In this document: piece by piece, positions 25,128 through 34,400 of the stretch
How positions within the stretch are numbered: position 1 is the first letter of the stretch
Layout of the letters: each line of letters opens with the position of its first letter
Notes under the pieces: generated by a model
The model's input: only the letters and a program-made list of their open reading frames with translations
Told to the model about the DNA's origin: nothing
Databases searched by the model: none
Translations under genes and position numbers: made by a program
Assembly: GCA_002742845.1 (NCBI GenBank)
Contig: DLUH01000005.1
Span: 507,707-571,706, forward strand
DNA length: 64,000 nucleotides
Direction: 5' to 3'
Source: Sulfurovum sp. UBA12169
GTDB lineage: Bacteria; Campylobacterota; Campylobacteria; Campylobacterales; Sulfurovaceae

Positions 25128-27136
25128 TGTCAAAGATTGTATTCTCTACTTGGAGGGATGAGTTTATCGATAATCGCGGCAAACCATCAGAAGAGTTGAG
25201 TGAATCTGCGTTTAAACTGCCCGAAGCATACCATGGGGACAGGGATTCAAAAGCGTTCATCGGATGGGACGGTGTTGCCATTTTTGAAGAAGATATTGAT
25301 GCAGTTGAATTGGCATCCCAGTACGCAGCTCAGTATCAGCAGTATTCTGAAGCATGCGGGCGTTGCGCACCGGGCAGATGGGGCGGAAGAATTCTTTATG
25401 ACCTGCTTGATAAAATAGCACGCGGAGAAGGCTCGCATGATGACATGGTACATTTAAAGGAGATCAGTCAGACGATGATGATGACCTCTAAATGCGAAAT
25501 AGGCAAAACAGTACCTAAGCCCATTCTGGATTTGATGGAGCACTATAAAGATCAATTTGATGATGCAATCAATCATCAAAAGCCATCAAAACATTATGGA
25601 GGAGATACCAGCTATATTGCAAAGGTGACCGCTCCTTGTACCGATATGTGCCCATCTCACGTCGATATACCCGCTTATATCGAAGGGGTAAGAGATATGC
25701 TCTTTGGAGACTCTTTGGCAGCAACAAGACAAACGATGCCTCTTGCACACACTTGCGGACGCGTATGTCCTCATCCATGCGAAGATGCCTGCCGCCGTAC
25801 AAATCTTGATGAGCCCATTTCCATTATGGAACTCAAAAGAATGGGCGCAGACTACGAGACAGACCATGGGTTGCCTTGGCATCATCCGTATGCACCCCAA
25901 CCATTGAGAAATGACGGAAAGAAAGTAGCCATTATCGGTGCCGGTCCGGCAGGACTTACCGCCGCTTATTATTTGGCGCTCGAAGGCATCAAGGTAGATA
26001 TTTTTGAGGAACTGCCTGTTCTTGGAGGAGAAGTGGCAGTGGGCGTACCTGAGTATCGAATGCCTATAGATAAATACAATAAAGACATAGAGCTTGTAAC
26101 CTCTTTAGAGGCAGTAGATGTATACAGCAACCATCGTGTCAATGCTGAACGCCTGAAGGAAATAGATGCAGAGTACAATGCAACACTTTTAGCTTTTGGA
26201 ACAAGACTTTCAAAAAAGGTGTATGCTCATAATGAAAATCCAAAAATAGGTGGATATTGGGGTGCTATCGCAATGCTAGACCAGGTGAATCTTTGGAATA
26301 AGTATAAAATAGGTGAACCCGCATCCAATCAGCTTAAAGATAAAGTCGTTGTATGTGTGGGCGGCGGATTTACTTCAATGGACGTGGTAAGATGTTCTAT
26401 TCGCGAGGGCGCAAGAAAAGTAATTATGCTCTACCGTCGCGATGAAAAGACAATCATCCGCAATACAACCTATGAAGAGTATCACGAAGCGGTAGAAGAG
26501 GGAGTTGAGTTTATTTTCCACTCAGCAGTTGAAGAGATATTTGATGATGGAGAAAAGATCACCAAGCTCAAAGTCAACCGATTTGAACTTGTTCCGGATC
26601 CAAACGGCGGAAGAGCAGAGCTTGTAAAAATAGAAGACGGAGATTTTGAAATAGAATGTGACTACCTTATTCCGGCAGTATCTCAGGCGGCTGATTTGCA
26701 ATTGCTTCCTGAAGAGTGGAATATTGAACTTACCTCCTGGAATACGCTTCTAACAAACGGCAAAGACTACATGACGTCACGTCCAGGACTTTTTGCCGCC
26801 GGAGATTGTGAATATGGACCAATGACTATTGTTAATGCAGTTGGACAGGCAAAAAGAGCAGCTTCGGTAATATCGCGTTATATCTATGAGGGAAAAATAA
26901 GTCTTACAGACAATGAAATCATGGAAGACCATCTGGCTAAACTCAAAGTGTATGACAAGAATGAGAAAATTACAGGATGGATGCCCGGACTGCCTCGTGC
27001 AGTAAGCGAAAAATTGAGTGTAGACGAGAGAAAGACGAACAATAAAGAAGTAAACCTCGGCTTTAGCGGCGAAGAGGCGATAGCAGAAGCGGAAAGATGC
27101 ATGCGATGTTATTATATTTCTATGGTGGCGGTATAA
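25127..27136 (+). CDS. Complex I electron-input subunit: N3-like domain fused to GltD-like flavoprotein
   Basis: 669 aa starting at the ATG at 25127, which overlaps the previous stop by one base. Residues about 75-150 resemble the C-terminal N3-cluster domain of NuoF (EACGRCAPGRWGG, then TSKCEIG), but the third Cys of the CxxCxxC motif is Gly. From about 165 it is a GltD-like (glutamate synthase small chain) module: CTDMCPSHVDIPAYIEG and TCGRVCPHPCEDACRR for two 4Fe-4S clusters, FAD motif IIGAGPAGLTAAYYL (about 266), NAD(P) motif VCVGGGFTSMDVV (about 408) and FAAGDCEYGPMTIVNAVGQ. It replaces the FMN/NADH part of NuoF. The donor could be NADPH, NADH or ferredoxin; this is not decided by sequence. 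Confidence 0.88.
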   Translation: MSKIVFSTWRDEFIDNRGKPSEELSESAFKLPEAYHGDRDSKAFIGWDGVAIFEEDIDAVELASQYAAQYQQYSEACGRCAPGRWGGRILYDLLDKIARGEGSHDDMVHLKEISQTMMMTSKCEIGKTVPKPILDLMEHYKDQFDDAINHQKPSKHYGGDTSYIAKVTAPCTDMCPSHVDIPAYIEGVRDMLFGDSLAATRQTMPLAHTCGRVCPHPCEDACRRTNLDEPISIMELKRMGADYETDHGLPWHHPYAPQPLRNDGKKVAIIGAGPAGLTAAYYLALEGIKVDIFEELPVLGGEVAVGVPEYRMPIDKYNKDIELVTSLEAVDVYSNHRVNAERLKEIDAEYNATLLAFGTRLSKKVYAHNENPKIGGYWGAIAMLDQVNLWNKYKIGEPASNQLKDKVVVCVGGGFTSMDVVRCSIREGARKVIMLYRRDEKTIIRNTTYEEYHEAVEEGVEFIFHSAVEEIFDDGEKITKLKVNRFELVPDPNGGRAELVKIEDGDFEIECDYLIPAVSQAADLQLLPEEWNIELTSWNTLLTNGKDYMTSRPGLFAAGDCEYGPMTIVNAVGQAKRAASVISRYIYEGKISLTDNEIMEDHLAKLKVYDKNEKITGWMPGLPRAVSEKLSVDERKTNNKEVNLGFSGEEAIAEAERCMRCYYISMVAV

Positions 27137-27137
27137 A

Positions 27138-29399
27138 ATGAATGTCCATAATTTTATTGATAAAAACAAAGAGATCACCGTAACTATAGACGGCAGACTA
27201 TGTCACAGCACATTCGGAAAAACGATACTCCAGATAGCAAGAGAAAACGATATCTATATCCCGACAATGTGTTACCTCACCAAAGTGCTTCCCATAGGGT
27301 CATGCCGTATGTGCATGGTAAAAGTGGAGGGTGTGGACGGCTTTATTCTTTCGTGCCAAGAAAAAGCAACCGACGGCGCAGTGATTTATACACAAACTGA
27401 TATGCTTTACAAAGAGCGTCAGAATATTATGAAACTTTATGGCGTCAATCATCCTTTGGAATGCGGTGTATGTGATAAAAGCGGAGAGTGTGATCTTCAA
27501 AATAAAACGACAGAATTTGACATTAAAGAACAAAATTTTACAGCAAGAGACCAAGCTAGACAAGTAGAGAATTGGGGGCATGTGTCCTACGATCCTTCAC
27601 TTTGTATTATGTGTGAAAAGTGTGTGAGAGTTTCCACAGAAATTACAGGCGATGAGGCGCTACAAGTCAAATTTGGAGGATATTCCTCATCTATCATCAA
27701 TGTCAAAAAAGAAAAAAATTATGCTTCTCTTGGAGAAGCAGCAGCAGTATGTCCCGTTGGCGCATTGGTGAGTACAAATTTTAAGTATACATCCAACGCA
27801 TGGGAATTGGACAAAATACCCAGCTCCTGTCCTCATTGCGGCGGCGGCTGCCAAATGTATTATGAAGTAAAACGCGACAAGATTTATCGCGTAACCAACA
27901 ACTATGAATTTACGAGTATGTGCGGGGCGGCCAGATTTGGTTTTGATTATGCCAATGGAGAAGTTGTTAAAGACACAAAAGCATTTCAAGCAGCACTTGA
28001 AGCATTTAAAAATGCAGGAAGCATTCTTTTTTCAAGTGTGATATCCAACGAAGAAGCATTTATTTTGCAAAAGATTAAAGAAAAGTATGGTTGTAAACTT
28101 ATTTCGCATGAGGCAAGAGCTTACCAAAAATTTATGCAGTCCTATAGCGGGGTAAGCGGAAAAAATCTTTATAACGGAACGCTCAAAGCGCTCTCTGAAT
28201 CAAAGGGAATTATCGTTTTAGGAAGCAAAATCAATGATGATGCGCCGATAGTCAAATACCACATCAACATGGCAAGCAAATGGCATAGAGCAAGAGTGGC
28301 TTATCTGCATCCCATAGAAGATACAGAAATAAAAAATATCGTAACTCAATTTATCAAATATGAAGCCGGCAGCGAAGAGGGTGTTGCGGCATTGTTGGCG
28401 GAGACTTTACTCCAAGAAACAGAACTTCCCGAAAATATTAGAAACTTTTTAAATGATTTGGATATAGGTAATTTGAGTGCCGAATGCAATGTGGGGGAGG
28501 AGGAGTTGTTTACACTCAAGCAATCACTCAGTAAAAAATCCGGTTTTTCTTTGGTCGTGGGAGCAGATCTTTATGCGCACCCGCGTGCCGCTCATATTGC
28601 AAAAATTATTGCATTATTTGAAAAATATGCAGGCTTTAATGTGTTGTGCATCCCGCCTGCAGGCAATGCAATGGGTGTCTCGTTGATTTGTGAGCTGGAT
28701 GATACGATTGAAGGGCCAACGGTAGGCTATAATGTTTTGGCAGATTTTACTCTGAGTGCTTTGGGCGAAGGCGATTTGGATATGCCTGCAATGAATCAAC
28801 AAGAAGGAACGCTTACAACTTTTGATAAGCGTGTTGTGCCCATGCATGTAGCATTGCCTTACGGGGGTTATGTTTTAAATGATATTGCCAATGCATTGGG
28901 ATTAAAGGCGGCATACACTATTGACTATACCAAAGAGCTTCCTCAAAGCAAAGGCTTCAAATGTATAGAGTTTGACAGTTTGCCTGATTCTTTCGATCTT
29001 GTCGGTAATGAAAATAGGGGCTACCTACTCCAATCTACGGAGATTCAAACAGATGAACTACTCGAAGAGGTGTTGGATATAGAAGAGTTTGACGGTGCTG
29101 TAGTGTATTGCTGTAATACATCAGAACAGTTTTCTCCGTTTACGGCAAAATGTGATTTACTTGATAGTAAAACAGCACTTTGGGGTTCACAACAATTCGC
29201 AATGGTTACAAAACTTCAAGAAGGCGACCATATATCTTTTACAATAGATGGAGTATGTTTCACTAGAATGTTTAAGATTGATACATCCATGAAAGGAACA
29301 ATTGCGATTAATCCTACGTTTGATATGGGATTAAGTAGTGCTTTGCTATCCTCTTATAGGTTTAGCAGGTTAGAATTTGAAAGAGTAGGAAGAAGCTAA
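27138..29399 (+). CDS. nuoG: NADH-quinone oxidoreductase subunit G, copy 1
   Basis: 753 aa. The N-terminal 2Fe-2S ligands lie in PTMCYLTKV and GSCRMCMVKV with a later Cys, the His-ligated cluster in HPLECGVCDKSGECDLQN, the N4 cluster in CIMCEKCVRV with VCPVGAL, and a fourth cluster (N7 type) in SCPHCGGGCQMYYEV with SMCG. The molybdopterin-oxidoreductase-like body carries no cofactor signature that I can see. A block ALGEGDLDMPAMNQQEGTL (18 shared residues) is repeated in the second copy, which shows duplication. Confidence 0.92.
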   Translation: MNVHNFIDKNKEITVTIDGRLCHSTFGKTILQIARENDIYIPTMCYLTKVLPIGSCRMCMVKVEGVDGFILSCQEKATDGAVIYTQTDMLYKERQNIMKLYGVNHPLECGVCDKSGECDLQNKTTEFDIKEQNFTARDQARQVENWGHVSYDPSLCIMCEKCVRVSTEITGDEALQVKFGGYSSSIINVKKEKNYASLGEAAAVCPVGALVSTNFKYTSNAWELDKIPSSCPHCGGGCQMYYEVKRDKIYRVTNNYEFTSMCGAARFGFDYANGEVVKDTKAFQAALEAFKNAGSILFSSVISNEEAFILQKIKEKYGCKLISHEARAYQKFMQSYSGVSGKNLYNGTLKALSESKGIIVLGSKINDDAPIVKYHINMASKWHRARVAYLHPIEDTEIKNIVTQFIKYEAGSEEGVAALLAETLLQETELPENIRNFLNDLDIGNLSAECNVGEEELFTLKQSLSKKSGFSLVVGADLYAHPRAAHIAKIIALFEKYAGFNVLCIPPAGNAMGVSLICELDDTIEGPTVGYNVLADFTLSALGEGDLDMPAMNQQEGTLTTFDKRVVPMHVALPYGGYVLNDIANALGLKAAYTIDYTKELPQSKGFKCIEFDSLPDSFDLVGNENRGYLLQSTEIQTDELLEEVLDIEEFDGAVVYCCNTSEQFSPFTAKCDLLDSKTALWGSQQFAMVTKLQEGDHISFTIDGVCFTRMFKIDTSMKGTIAINPTFDMGLSSALLSSYRFSRLEFERVGRS

Positions 29400-29400
29400 A

Positions 29401-31881
29401 ATGAGCGATGGAAAAACGGTAGAAAACTTGATTACTATAACAATTGACGGGAAAGAGTATAAGACAAAAGAAGGTGAGTATATTCTTAATGCCGCACGTG
29501 CAAACGATGTTTTTATTCCTGCGATTTGCTATTTAACACGATGTTCTCCGACATTGGCATGCCGCCTTTGTCTTGTAGAGGCTGATGGCAAACAGGTATA
29601 TGCATGCAATTCAAAAGTAAAAGAGGGATTGGAGATAGTTACGCAAACACCGAATATTCTTGAAGAGCGTCGGGCAATCATGGAGGTTTATGACGTCAAC
29701 CATCCCTTGCAATGCGGTGTATGTGACAAAAGCGGAGAGTGCGAACTTCAAAATTACACACTTGAATTAGCAGTAGATTCGCAAAGCTATATGATTCCTG
29801 ATACCAAAAGAGAAACAGCCAACTGGAGCTCGGTACTGCATTATGATGCAGGTCTATGTATCGTATGTGAGCGCTGTACAACAGTCTGTAAGGATATGAT
29901 TGGTGATGCGGCACTCACGACGGTCAAGCGGGGGGGAGCAGAATTAGACAAGACCTATAAAGATACGATGCCAAAAGATGCTTATGCGATGTGGAATAAA
30001 TTGCAAAAGTCAGTTATTGCGCCAAGTAACGGAACAGAGCACACCAATTGCTCGGATTGCGGTGAATGTATTGCTGTGTGTCCCGTGGGAGCACTTTCAA
30101 GCAGAGACTTTGTTTATACTTCCAATGCGTGGGAATTAAAACGTATCCCTGCAGTCAGTGCCCATTCAAGCGACGGATTTCAGATTTATTATGAAGTTAA
30201 GCCTACATCCATAGAAGATAGAAGCGAAAAAATATACCGTGTGACTAACGAATGGAATTATGTCTCTCTTGATGGATCTGCACGTTTTGCTTATGATTTT
30301 GAAAACAGAGGTGTGACAAAAAATAAAGAGGCGTTTGCACATGCGATTGAAGCTTTTAAAAAAGCAAAAACGGTACGTTTTAATTCTGTGATTACAAATG
30401 AAGAAGCACTTATGTTGCAGACACTCAAAGAAAAAATGGGATTAAAGCTTTATAATCCGGAAGTAAGAGCATTTCAAAAGTTCTTAGCATACTATACAGA
30501 AGCTTCAGGCCAATCACTTTACAGTGCCGATATGGATAAGATTATGAAAAAAAGTGATTTTGTGATATCGGTGGGCATAGCACTCAGAAATGACAGCCCG
30601 GGATTAAAATACGCTTTTAACAATGTACAAAAATTAAATAAGGGTGCAGGACTCTATTTCCATCCTGTTGGAGATACGTTGATCCCCGGTTTTGGCAAAT
30701 CCGTTGAATGTTTTGTTCATAAGCCGGGGAGAGAAGAGGCAGTACTTTATCTTATCTTAGATTTATTTGCAGACAAAGAAAAGCTTCCAGAAGAAGTAAA
30801 AACATATATAAACAGCTTTAAGCGCATCAGCAAAGAAACAATCAAAGAAAAAGTAATGAAAGAAGTTGTTGAAACTGTGACAGACGAAGAGACAGGTGAA
30901 TCCAAGGAAGTAAAGAAAAAAGTACCTGAAACAATAGAAAAAGAGATTGAGGTTGAGCAAAACGGCTTGATTGAGTTTTTGGGTAAAGAAAGCAGCGCAT
31001 TTACTGATGCTTTTACAAAAATGTTAAGCAAAAAAGAGACTTTCTCTCTTATGATAGGTGAAGATCTCTATTATCATTCGAAAGCAGAAAATCTAGCAAA
31101 ACTTGTAGCGCTTATTGAAAAGACTTGTGCAATGGACGTAGTGATGGTTCCGCCAAAATCAAATGCATTGGGCGTTGCATTGATTTGTGATCTTGATGAT
31201 GAGGCAGAAGGCTATACGATCGGCTATAATGAAAATGGTGACTTTAAGCTTTCTGCTTTGGGCGAAGGCGATCTTGATATGCCTGCAATGAATCAACAAG
31301 AAGGGACACTGGCAAACATGTCCAAAAGGGTAGTCCCCACCAACGCCGCATTGGAATACGGAGGTTATGAACTCAACGATCTTGTAAGGGAACTTATTGG
31401 AGCGCCCAAAGAGACGATAGGGTGGACTGCAAAATTGCCGATCTCCAAAGGCTTTAAAGCAGTAGAATTTGATACTCTTGCTAACGGATACACAAATGAC
31501 GGAGTTGAAAACAGAGGATACCTTCTTGATATTCTGGTCAAAGAAACGCAAATGCCTGATGTTGAGAAGTTTGACGAAAAGGATACAGTGGAAGGAGAAA
31601 TCGCTTACAGATGTAATCCTGCAAGACAATTTAGTGATTTTACAGATAAAGCTCATGAGATATTTGAGCCTTTTGCACTCTATGCAAGCAGAGCCAAAGC
31701 AGAAAGCTTGGGGGAAAAAGTGGAAGTAGTGTTTAAAAATGGAAGTATCATGTTAGACGTGATAGCAGATGATAAAATCTTGGGCGATATTGTAAAGGTG
31801 CCTGATTTTAAAAGCGCCGAAAATGTCTATGAACTCTTCGATGGTTTAAGATATCAAAATGTAACAATAAGAAAGGTGTAA
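29401..31881 (+). CDS. nuoG: NADH-quinone oxidoreductase subunit G, copy 2
   Basis: 826 aa, starting two bases after copy 1. It keeps the 2Fe-2S and His-ligated cluster motifs (HPLQCGVCDKSGECELQN) but differs beyond: two full CxxCxxCxxxC motifs, CIVCERCTTVC (about 152-162) and CSDCGECIAVCPVGAL (about 216-231), so an extra 4Fe-4S cluster is likely. The N7-type cysteines are gone (VSAHSSDGFQIYYEV). A highly charged insert of about 40 residues (about 475-520, rich in Glu, Lys and Val) is absent from copy 1. It is therefore not redundant with copy 1; both may sit in one complex. Confidence 0.92.
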   Translation: MSDGKTVENLITITIDGKEYKTKEGEYILNAARANDVFIPAICYLTRCSPTLACRLCLVEADGKQVYACNSKVKEGLEIVTQTPNILEERRAIMEVYDVNHPLQCGVCDKSGECELQNYTLELAVDSQSYMIPDTKRETANWSSVLHYDAGLCIVCERCTTVCKDMIGDAALTTVKRGGAELDKTYKDTMPKDAYAMWNKLQKSVIAPSNGTEHTNCSDCGECIAVCPVGALSSRDFVYTSNAWELKRIPAVSAHSSDGFQIYYEVKPTSIEDRSEKIYRVTNEWNYVSLDGSARFAYDFENRGVTKNKEAFAHAIEAFKKAKTVRFNSVITNEEALMLQTLKEKMGLKLYNPEVRAFQKFLAYYTEASGQSLYSADMDKIMKKSDFVISVGIALRNDSPGLKYAFNNVQKLNKGAGLYFHPVGDTLIPGFGKSVECFVHKPGREEAVLYLILDLFADKEKLPEEVKTYINSFKRISKETIKEKVMKEVVETVTDEETGESKEVKKKVPETIEKEIEVEQNGLIEFLGKESSAFTDAFTKMLSKKETFSLMIGEDLYYHSKAENLAKLVALIEKTCAMDVVMVPPKSNALGVALICDLDDEAEGYTIGYNENGDFKLSALGEGDLDMPAMNQQEGTLANMSKRVVPTNAALEYGGYELNDLVRELIGAPKETIGWTAKLPISKGFKAVEFDTLANGYTNDGVENRGYLLDILVKETQMPDVEKFDEKDTVEGEIAYRCNPARQFSDFTDKAHEIFEPFALYASRAKAESLGEKVEVVFKNGSIMLDVIADDKILGDIVKVPDFKSAENVYELFDGLRYQNVTIRKV

Positions 31882-31885
31882 TGCA

Positions 31886-32890
31886 ATGGAAGCAACAACA
31901 TTAGGTATAGTCATCAAAGCCATTATTATTTTGGCAATCATTTCAGCAGTAGCGGGATTTGGTACCTACCTGGAAAGAAAGGTGCTTGCATTTATGCAGC
32001 GTCGTTTGGGTCCAATGCATGTAGGACCTTATGGATTGATGCAAATTTTGGCAGACGGGATCAAATTGTTTACGAAGGAAGATATTATTCCTCAAAATGC
32101 CAATAAATTGATTTTTGCACTTGCCCCGGCCATCACAGCCGCAACAGCATTTATAGCGCTTTCAGCCGTTCCTGTATTTCCGGATTTTACTATTCCTTCA
32201 TGGATACCGCTGCTTGGAGGTACATTTGTACCCTCTATAGCCGCAGATATCAATATCGGTATTTTATTTGTGCTCGGGATGATGGCAGCAGGACTTTACG
32301 GCCCTTTGCTTGCAGGTATGGCACAAGCAAACAAATGGGGAATTATCGGTGCAGCAAGAACGGCAATTCAATTTTTAAGTTACGAGGTAGTCACAGGATT
32401 ATCAATATTGGCACCCATCATGATTGTTGGATCACTCTCTTTGGTTGATTTTAATAACTATAGCAGTGAGCATGCATGGCTTATGTTTACTCAGCCTGTA
32501 GCCTTTGTACTTTTTTTGATTGGCGGTTTTGCAGAGACAAACAGAACACCATTTGACCTTTTGGAGCATGAAGCCGAGGTTGTTTCGGGATATGCAACTG
32601 AATATTCCGGCATGAGATGGGGGATGTTCTTTATAGGGGAATATGCGAATATGATTACGGTTTCAGTGTTGACCGCAATTGTATTTATGGGCGGCTACAA
32701 TGATATGTGGTTTCTTCCGGGCTGGCTGGCTATCCTGCTAAAGATCGCATTTGTATTTTTCCTTATGTTGTGGGTGAGGGCGTCATGGCCGCATGTCAGA
32801 CCGGATCAATTGATGTGGTTGTGCTGGAAGGTATTGATGCCGATCGCAGTGATCAATGTGGTTATTACCGGTATTGTGATAATGGTATAA
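31886..32890 (+). CDS. nuoH: NADH-quinone oxidoreductase subunit H
   Basis: 334 aa with eight hydrophobic segments; the subunit joins the peripheral arm to the membrane arm and forms part of the quinone chamber. Conserved motifs are ERKVLAFMQRRLGPMHVGPYGLMQ near the N-terminus (residues 27 on) and ETNRTPFDLLEHEAEVVSGY in the loop near the quinone site, with all acidic residues present. Confidence 0.97.
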   Translation: MEATTLGIVIKAIIILAIISAVAGFGTYLERKVLAFMQRRLGPMHVGPYGLMQILADGIKLFTKEDIIPQNANKLIFALAPAITAATAFIALSAVPVFPDFTIPSWIPLLGGTFVPSIAADINIGILFVLGMMAAGLYGPLLAGMAQANKWGIIGAARTAIQFLSYEVVTGLSILAPIMIVGSLSLVDFNNYSSEHAWLMFTQPVAFVLFLIGGFAETNRTPFDLLEHEAEVVSGYATEYSGMRWGMFFIGEYANMITVSVLTAIVFMGGYNDMWFLPGWLAILLKIAFVFFLMLWVRASWPHVRPDQLMWLCWKVLMPIAVINVVITGIVIMV

Positions 32891-32900
32891 GGAGGAAGAG

Positions 32901-33524
32901 ATGGGTTTAGAACAGTTTAAAAATAGAAATATCGGTACACAAACGTATAGAATGCTTGATTTGGGGCAAACACCTACCCGTGGTTCTGATAAATTCAAGC
33001 AGGTCGTCCAAAGAACCTTTAAAGGTGAGCTTTTTGTCGGACTTTGGGTAACACTAAGAGCAATGATAAATTCACTTTTTCGCGGAGAACTGCACACAGT
33101 AAAGTATCCGTTTGAAAAACTTCCTATTTCTCCGAGATATAGGGCAATACATGAAATGCTCAGACTTCTTGAAAGCGGACATTACAGATGTATAGGATGC
33201 GGACTGTGTGAAAAAATATGTATTGCAAACTGTATTAGCATGAATACGCGTTATGATGAAAATCAGCGTAAAGAAGTAAGCGAGTACACCATTAATTTTG
33301 GCCGCTGTATTTTTTGCGGTTATTGTGCAGAGGTATGTCCTGAACTTGCAATTGTCCATGGTTCCAGATACGAGAATGCATCTGAACAAAGAGCAAGTTT
33401 TTCACTTTTTGAAGATATGTTGACGCCAATTGATAAGCTCAGTTTGCAAGAAGAATATGATGGATTTGGTGCAGTGACACCTTATGCAGATGACCATATT
33501 AAAAAAACGCCATTAGCGTATTAA
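32901..33524 (+). CDS. nuoI: NADH-quinone oxidoreductase subunit I
   Basis: 207 aa with two 4Fe-4S motifs for clusters N6a and N6b: CIGCGLCEKICIANC and CIFCGYCAEVCPELAI. The first motif has Ile where Pro usually follows the fourth Cys (CIANC). It passes electrons from NuoG to NuoB. GGAGG lies nine bases upstream. Confidence 0.96.
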   Translation: MGLEQFKNRNIGTQTYRMLDLGQTPTRGSDKFKQVVQRTFKGELFVGLWVTLRAMINSLFRGELHTVKYPFEKLPISPRYRAIHEMLRLLESGHYRCIGCGLCEKICIANCISMNTRYDENQRKEVSEYTINFGRCIFCGYCAEVCPELAIVHGSRYENASEQRASFSLFEDMLTPIDKLSLQEEYDGFGAVTPYADDHIKKTPLAY

Positions 33525-33535
33525 GGAGAGTATAA

Positions 33536-34099
33536 ATGTATGAACAAATAGCATTCTATCTATTTTCGGTTTTAACGGTGATACTCTTTTTAATCACCGT
33601 AATGAGTAAAAATGTACTGTATGCGATGACGTCTTTGGCCTCAGGGATGGTGCTTATCTCTGGATTCTTTTTTATCTTGGGTGCAGATTTTCTTGGTGTT
33701 GTACAGCTTATCGTGTATGTAGGTGCTGTGATGGCGCTCTATTCTTTTGCGATGATGTTTTTTGACGCAACAAGAGATGTTAAAGAAAAAAATACTAATT
33801 CGGCATTGGTGTTTATCTTGGGCGGAATGAGCGCTTTGGTGTTAGTGCTTATGTTTGCGGCACCCATTTTCAGTGAAAATATTCAGGCACTTTATCCGAT
33901 GCATCCTGAGGTAGGCAATGCTCAAGATGTGGGTATAGTGCTTTTTACTAAGTATCTTATTCCTTTTGAAGTTGCAGCAGTAATGCTTTTGGTTGCCATG
34001 ATAGCAGGAATTATTCTTGCAGGTAAGAAAATGGATCAAAGTTTTACGCAAGATATGAGTGTAGATGAAGAAATTTTGAAACAAAAGGACACAAAATGA
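33536..34099 (+). CDS. nuoJ: NADH-quinone oxidoreductase subunit J
   Basis: 187 aa with five membrane spans. LGVVQLIVYVGAVMALYSFAMM holds the pi-bulge span of NuoJ that couples quinone chemistry to proton channels. The stop overlaps the nuoK start as ATGA. Confidence 0.96.
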   Translation: MYEQIAFYLFSVLTVILFLITVMSKNVLYAMTSLASGMVLISGFFFILGADFLGVVQLIVYVGAVMALYSFAMMFFDATRDVKEKNTNSALVFILGGMSALVLVLMFAAPIFSENIQALYPMHPEVGNAQDVGIVLFTKYLIPFEVAAVMLLVAMIAGIILAGKKMDQSFTQDMSVDEEILKQKDTK

Positions 34100-34398
34100 T
34101 AGGACTTAACCACTACCTTATCGTTTCCGCACTACTCTTTTCTATTGGATTGGTGGGAGTATTAAGAAGGAGAAATCTGTTGATGCTTTTTTTCGCAACA
34201 GAGGTTATGCTTAATGCGGTAAATATTGCATTTGCAGCTATTTCACACTACTATAATGATCTTACAGGCCAAATGTTTGCATTTTTTGTAATCGCAATTG
34301 CGGCAAGTGAAGTTGCAGTAGGTTTGGGTATTTTGATCGTATTGTATAAAAAACAAGGAAGTCTTGATCTTGATGAGCTCGCGACTATGAAGGGGTAA
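34096..34398 (+). CDS. nuoK: NADH-quinone oxidoreductase subunit K
   Basis: 100 aa with three spans, standard for NuoK. The conserved membrane glutamates appear in FFATEVMLNAVNIAF and AIAASEVAVGLGILI, with RRRNLLMLF before them. Part of the proton pathway next to NuoJ. Confidence 0.97.
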   Translation: MIGLNHYLIVSALLFSIGLVGVLRRRNLLMLFFATEVMLNAVNIAFAAISHYYNDLTGQMFAFFVIAIAASEVAVGLGILIVLYKKQGSLDLDELATMKG

Positions 34399-34400
34399 CA

